NCBI RefSeq assembly: GCF_036231905.1
Contig: NZ_JAZARE010000004.1
Span: 186,001-250,000 of the forward strand
Reading direction: 5' to 3'
Origin: CAMLIZ01 sp036231905
GTDB lineage: Bacteria; Pseudomonadota; Gammaproteobacteria; Burkholderiales; Burkholderiaceae_C
DNA: 64,000 nt
Positions 59,993-64,000 of the stretch are shown piece after piece. Under the pieces are notes generated by a model. That model had not been told where the DNA came from. It saw only the letters and a list, made by a program, of their open reading frames with translations, and searched no databases. Both the position numbers and the translations under genes were made by a program. Within the stretch, counting starts at the first letter, position 1; each line of letters begins with the position of its first letter.

Positions 59993-60922
59993 CTATGTGC
60001 CGGCGCCGAAGCGCACCTCCGCCTGGCGCCGGAAGTCGGTGGGTGTCATGCCCTTGATCTCCAGGAAGCGGCGGTTGAAGTTGGCCACGTTGTTGAAGCC
60101 GACGTCGTAGCAGATGTTGGTGACGTAGCGGTCGGTCTGCATCAGCAGCTCGCAGGCCTTGCTGATGCGCATGCGGTTGACGAAGTCGGTGAAGGTGTTG
60201 CCGGTGGCGCGGCGGAAGAAGCGCGAGAAGCGGCTTTCGGTCATGTGGAAGCGCCGGCACACCTCGGCCATGGACAAGGGCTCGGCACAGTGCTCGCTCA
60301 CGTAGCTGACCACGGCATTGATCTGCGCCAGCGATTCATCGTCGTCGAAGCTCTGCAGCTGCACGCTGGACAGCAGCCGGTAGTCCGACGAGCGGGCGAG
60401 CAGGGTGAGGAACTCGCAGAACGCGGCCAGCCGCGCCAGGCCACGGCTGGCGCGGATGTGCTCCATGCGCGAATAGGCCAGGTCCGACAGGCCGAAGAAC
60501 TCGATGCCGTGGCGGGCGCGCTCCAGCAGCGGCAGCACCTCGCGCAGCTCGGTGATGTGCTGCGCGGCCTGCTCCAGCGGCTCGTGCGCGAACTGCACCA
60601 CCCGGTCGCGCAGCGCCACGCCCTCGGGCGGCGCGTCGGTGGAGATCCAGTTGTGCGGCAGGCGCGGGCCGGTGAGCACCAGGTGGCCGGGGCTGAAGTG
60701 GCCGATGTAGTCGCCCACGAACACCTTGCCCGAGGTGGCCACGATCAGGTGCAGCTCGTACTCGTCGTGGTAGTGCCAGCGCACCAGCGGGTTAGGGAAA
60801 CCGTGGTCCAGGCAGCGCAGGAAGCCGCCGCTTTCCGGCGGCTCGTAGCCGAGGTCGGGGTTGCGCAGCAGCGCGTGCTCCAGCTCGGGAGCGGGTGGGC
60901 GGCGGTGGGTGGGGGCGTGCAT
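59993..60922 (-). CDS. AraC family transcriptional regulator
   Basis: A 309-residue regulator: an N-terminal cupin ligand-binding domain (~30-150, 'RWHYHDEYELHLIVATSG') and two C-terminal HTH motifs (~210-300, 'SMAEVCRRFHMTESRFSRFF' and 'ISKACELLMQTDRYVTNICYDVG...FNRRFLEIKGMTPTDFRR'). It lies 18 bases after the SDR gene and is likely the last gene of the sugar-alcohol operon, so it probably controls that operon in response to a polyol. The stop is 2 bases before the window's intergenic region to the toxin. Confidence 0.9.
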   Translation of the reverse strand: MHAPTHRRPPAPELEHALLRNPDLGYEPPESGGFLRCLDHGFPNPLVRWHYHDEYELHLIVATSGKVFVGDYIGHFSPGHLVLTGPRLPHNWISTDAPPEGVALRDRVVQFAHEPLEQAAQHITELREVLPLLERARHGIEFFGLSDLAYSRMEHIRASRGLARLAAFCEFLTLLARSSDYRLLSSVQLQSFDDDESLAQINAVVSYVSEHCAEPLSMAEVCRRFHMTESRFSRFFRRATGNTFTDFVNRMRISKACELLMQTDRYVTNICYDVGFNNVANFNRRFLEIKGMTPTDFRRQAEVRFGAGT

Positions 60923-60940
60923 GGCGTGACGCGTGGCGTG

Positions 60941-61735
60941 TCAGCTCATCACATTACCGCCGTCCACGTTGAGTGTCTGTGCGGTGATGTACGAAGCCTC
61001 GTCGCTGGCCAGGAACACGGCCGCGCCCGCAATGTCCTGCGGCGCGCCCATGTAGCCCAGTGGCACCGCCTTGCCCACCGCGGCTTTCTTCTCGCCCGGC
61101 TGCAGGCCTTCGTAGCGGGCGAACAGCGCGTCCACCTGGCCCCACATCGGCGTGTCGATCACACCGGGCGAGATGGCGTTCACGCGGATGCCGTGCGGTG
61201 CCATCGCCAGCGCGGCCGACTGGGTGTAGCTGATCACCGCGGCCTTGCTGGCGCAGTAGTGCGACACCAGCGCCTCGCCGCGGCGGCCGGCCTGGGAGGC
61301 GAGGTTGACCACGCGGCCGCGCCGTTCGTGGGCCACCATCTGCCGCAGCACCGCCTGCATGGTGAAGAACATGCCCTTCACGTTCACGTCGAACAACCGC
61401 TGGTACATGGCCTCGTCGCTGTCCAGCAGGGGCGCCAGGTCGAACACCGCGGCGTTGTTGAACAGCACGTCGATGGGGCCGAAGCGGGCTTGCGCGGCCT
61501 GCACCATGGCATCGATCTGGGTTTGTTCGGTGATGTCCGCGGCCAGGTAGTGCACCGCCTCGGGCGCCGCTTCCATGAGTGCGCGCACGCCGGCCGATGG
61601 GGCTTGCGACAGATCCACCACCGTGCAGCGCGCCCCTTCGGCGGCATACGCCTCGGCCACCGCCAGCCCGATGCCGCCGGCCGCGCCGGTCAACAGGGCG
61701 TGGCGGCCCAGCAGGCGTTGCGACGAACTATTCAT
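60941..61735 (-). CDS. SDR family oxidoreductase, sugar-alcohol operon
   Basis: A 264-residue short-chain dehydrogenase: cofactor motif 'LLTGAAGGIGLA' (residues 15-26), 'NNAAVFD' and the catalytic S147...Y160-x3-K164 (SHYCASK). The next gene upstream encodes a mannitol-type dehydrogenase, with a 4-base overlap, and an AraC regulator follows, so the substrate is probably a polyol such as sorbitol, mannitol, xylitol or arabitol. Exact substrate cannot be read. Confidence 0.88.
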   Translation of the reverse strand: MNSSSQRLLGRHALLTGAAGGIGLAVAEAYAAEGARCTVVDLSQAPSAGVRALMEAAPEAVHYLAADITEQTQIDAMVQAAQARFGPIDVLFNNAAVFDLAPLLDSDEAMYQRLFDVNVKGMFFTMQAVLRQMVAHERRGRVVNLASQAGRRGEALVSHYCASKAAVISYTQSAALAMAPHGIRVNAISPGVIDTPMWGQVDALFARYEGLQPGEKKAAVGKAVPLGYMGAPQDIAGAAVFLASDEASYITAQTLNVDGGNVMS

Positions 61736-63144
61736 GCCAGCACTCCTTCATCGATGAATGTGGCGATCTCGCGGCGGGCGGCCGCGAGCGCCGTGTGCAG
61801 TGCTTCGTTGCCGGCAAGCTCGCCCCACAGCGCAGGCTCGGTGCTGAAGGCCTGCACCGGGTCGGCGGCCGCGCAGATCGCATGGGCACGCTCCGGGTTC
61901 ATCGCCTGGTCCTGGTAGGCATACGGCAAACGGCCTTCATGCCAGCGCTGCAGGAAAGCGAGGAACAAGGCCGGCAGCCGGGCCACGCTGGCGATGCCCT
62001 GGCCCGCGGCCAGGCGTTCGCGGATCGTGGGCACGATGAAGCCGGGGATCTTGGCAAACCCGTCCGCGGCCACGCGCTGGTTGGTGTCCGCGATGGCGCG
62101 GTTGCCAAAGCGCTGCAGCACCGTGTCGCGATAGGCGCCCAGGTCCACCGGGCTTGCCTGCCGCGGGTTGTGCAGGCAGGGGATCACGTCGTTGGTCACG
62201 TAGTCGTGCGCCATGCGGCGGATCACCGGGTCCTGCGTGCCTTCATGGATGTAGCTCAAGCCGCGCAGGGTGCCGGCCCAGGCGATGCAGCTGTGGCTGG
62301 CATTGAGGATGCGGATCTTGGCTTCTTCGTAGGGCTGCACGTCGGCCACCATCTGCACGCCCACCGTTTCCCACGCGGGGCGGCCGTTGCAGAAGCGGTC
62401 CTCGATCACCCACTGGATGAAGTCCTCCGCCATCACCGGCACTTCGTCGTTCCAGTGCATGGCCTGCGCGATGCGCGCCTTCAGCTCGGGCGCGGGCCGT
62501 GGCGTGATGCGGTCCACCATCGCGTTGGGGCAGCTGGTGTGGGTGTGCACCCAGTCCAGCAGCTCCGGTTGCTGCAAGGCGGCGATGAACTGCAGCAGTC
62601 CGTCGCGGAAGCGGTCGCCGTTGTGGCGCAGGTTGTCGCAGTTCAGCAAGGTGAGGCCACCGGCCTGCTGCCGCATGCGCGCCTCAAGCATGGCGGTTGC
62701 GGCGCCGTAGATCGTCTGCCTGCTGCGGCCGGCCAGGTCGGCGGCCACGTCGGGATGAGTGAGGTCGAGGCGGTGCTGGTCGTCCAGGTAGTAGCCCGCT
62801 TCGGTGACGGTGAAGGACACGATGCGCGTGCTCGGGTCGGCCGCGCGTGCGATCGCAGTGGCCAGCTTCGGCTCATGCGGAATCACTTCGGTGATCGACG
62901 TGATGCGGTCGCAATGGCGCTGGCCGCTGGGCGACACGGTTTCCAGCGTGTAGGCGCCACCCTGGCGCTGCAGCGCGAGCAGGGTATCGGCCATGTCCGG
63001 CCGCAGGTTGGTGCCGGCCAGCTGCCAGCGCGTGTCGCCTTGCTGGATCAGCTGGTGCAGGTAGACGGCCTGATGGGCGCGGTGGAAGGCGCCCAGCCCG
63101 AGGTGCAGGATGCGCAGGCGATTCGAGGAAGCGTCAGGGGACAT
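61732..63144 (-). CDS. Mannitol dehydrogenase family protein
   Basis: A 470-residue polyol dehydrogenase: N-terminal 'LRILHLGLGAFHRAHQAVYLHQL' (cofactor loop), 'VSFTVTEAGYYLDD' and the C-terminal active-site block 'EAKIRILNASHSCIAWAGTL' with conserved Lys and Asn/His. This family (mannitol 2-dehydrogenase, D-arabinitol 4-dehydrogenase, fructuronate reductase) oxidises sugar alcohols with NAD(P). The ABC transporter gene lies 18 bases upstream and the SDR overlaps its stop by 4 bases, so they form one polyol-uptake operon. Confidence 0.9.
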   Translation of the reverse strand: MSPDASSNRLRILHLGLGAFHRAHQAVYLHQLIQQGDTRWQLAGTNLRPDMADTLLALQRQGGAYTLETVSPSGQRHCDRITSITEVIPHEPKLATAIARAADPSTRIVSFTVTEAGYYLDDQHRLDLTHPDVAADLAGRSRQTIYGAATAMLEARMRQQAGGLTLLNCDNLRHNGDRFRDGLLQFIAALQQPELLDWVHTHTSCPNAMVDRITPRPAPELKARIAQAMHWNDEVPVMAEDFIQWVIEDRFCNGRPAWETVGVQMVADVQPYEEAKIRILNASHSCIAWAGTLRGLSYIHEGTQDPVIRRMAHDYVTNDVIPCLHNPRQASPVDLGAYRDTVLQRFGNRAIADTNQRVAADGFAKIPGFIVPTIRERLAAGQGIASVARLPALFLAFLQRWHEGRLPYAYQDQAMNPERAHAICAAADPVQAFSTEPALWGELAGNEALHTALAAARREIATFIDEGVLA

Positions 63145-63162
63145 CGGAGTTCCGGGGCGGCG

Positions 63163-64000
<838 letters not shown>

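Overview
This is a 64 kb stretch of a GC-rich bacterial chromosome. Gene content and style suggest a betaproteobacterium of the order Burkholderiales, probably the Comamonadaceae or the Leptothrix/Rubrivivax group. Evidence for this is the FmdB - DUF502 - AspRS - NudB - endonuclease/phosphatase - cardiolipin synthase order, the CtpA type, a DNA ligase-associated exonuclease, and GC-rich intergenic elements of a kind seen in this group. Both ends cut through genes. There are no rRNA genes, CRISPR arrays or recognisable transposases.

Layout. (1) 1-7.2 kb, plus strand: tail of a sodium/solute symporter, FmdB, DUF502, aspS with a clear terminator, a lipoprotein, nudB, an EEP-family hydrolase and cardiolipin synthase clsB. 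(2) 7.2-11.1 kb, minus: DUF805 plus the full dTDP-L-rhamnose set rfbB-rfbD-rfbA-rfbC. (3) 11.2-18.5 kb, plus: ligase-associated exonuclease, an S9 peptidase, a broken metallophosphoesterase remnant, an unknown protein, an ATP-dependent DNA ligase and a Na/Pi-cotransporter-like protein. (4) 18.5-29.3 kb: complete five-step histidine degradation, hutF-hutG-hutI-hutD-hutC on minus and hutU-hutH plus a three-gene ABC importer on plus, with a CTTGT/ACAAG palindrome between hutC and hutU that fits a HutC operator. (5) 29.3-31.5 kb: one large, low-GC, clearly foreign gene whose product looks like a restriction-endonuclease fold, a winged helix and a PIN-like nuclease in one chain. (6) 32-36.5 kb: MacAB/FtsX-type ABC export operon. 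(7) 36.6-39.9 kb: MoaD/ThiS protein paired with a BNR-repeat protein, an Rnk/GreA-like protein and a tandem universal stress protein. (8) 40-46 kb: mrp/pha multisubunit Na+/H+ antiporter operon (A-B fusion, C, D, E, F, G). (9) 46-53.4 kb: housekeeping and conserved genes (AHSA1, asparaginase, DUF748, DUF429, MoeB, CtpA, DUF427, a HisKA-REC protein, tRNA-Arg). (10) 53.5-59.9 kb: a minus-strand run made of a 1220-residue polymorphic toxin with a C-terminal REase-like tip, its likely immunity protein, a lipoprotein, an ATP-grasp ligase and a GNAT-like acyltransferase. (11) 60-64 kb: sugar-alcohol utilisation genes (AraC regulator, SDR, mannitol dehydrogenase, MalK-like ATPase cut by the window end).

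The most interesting parts are the single-gene nuclease island (29.3-31.5 kb) and the toxin-immunity run with its ATP-grasp/acyltransferase tail (53.5-59.9 kb). Family assignments come from reading motifs by eye; no database search was possible.
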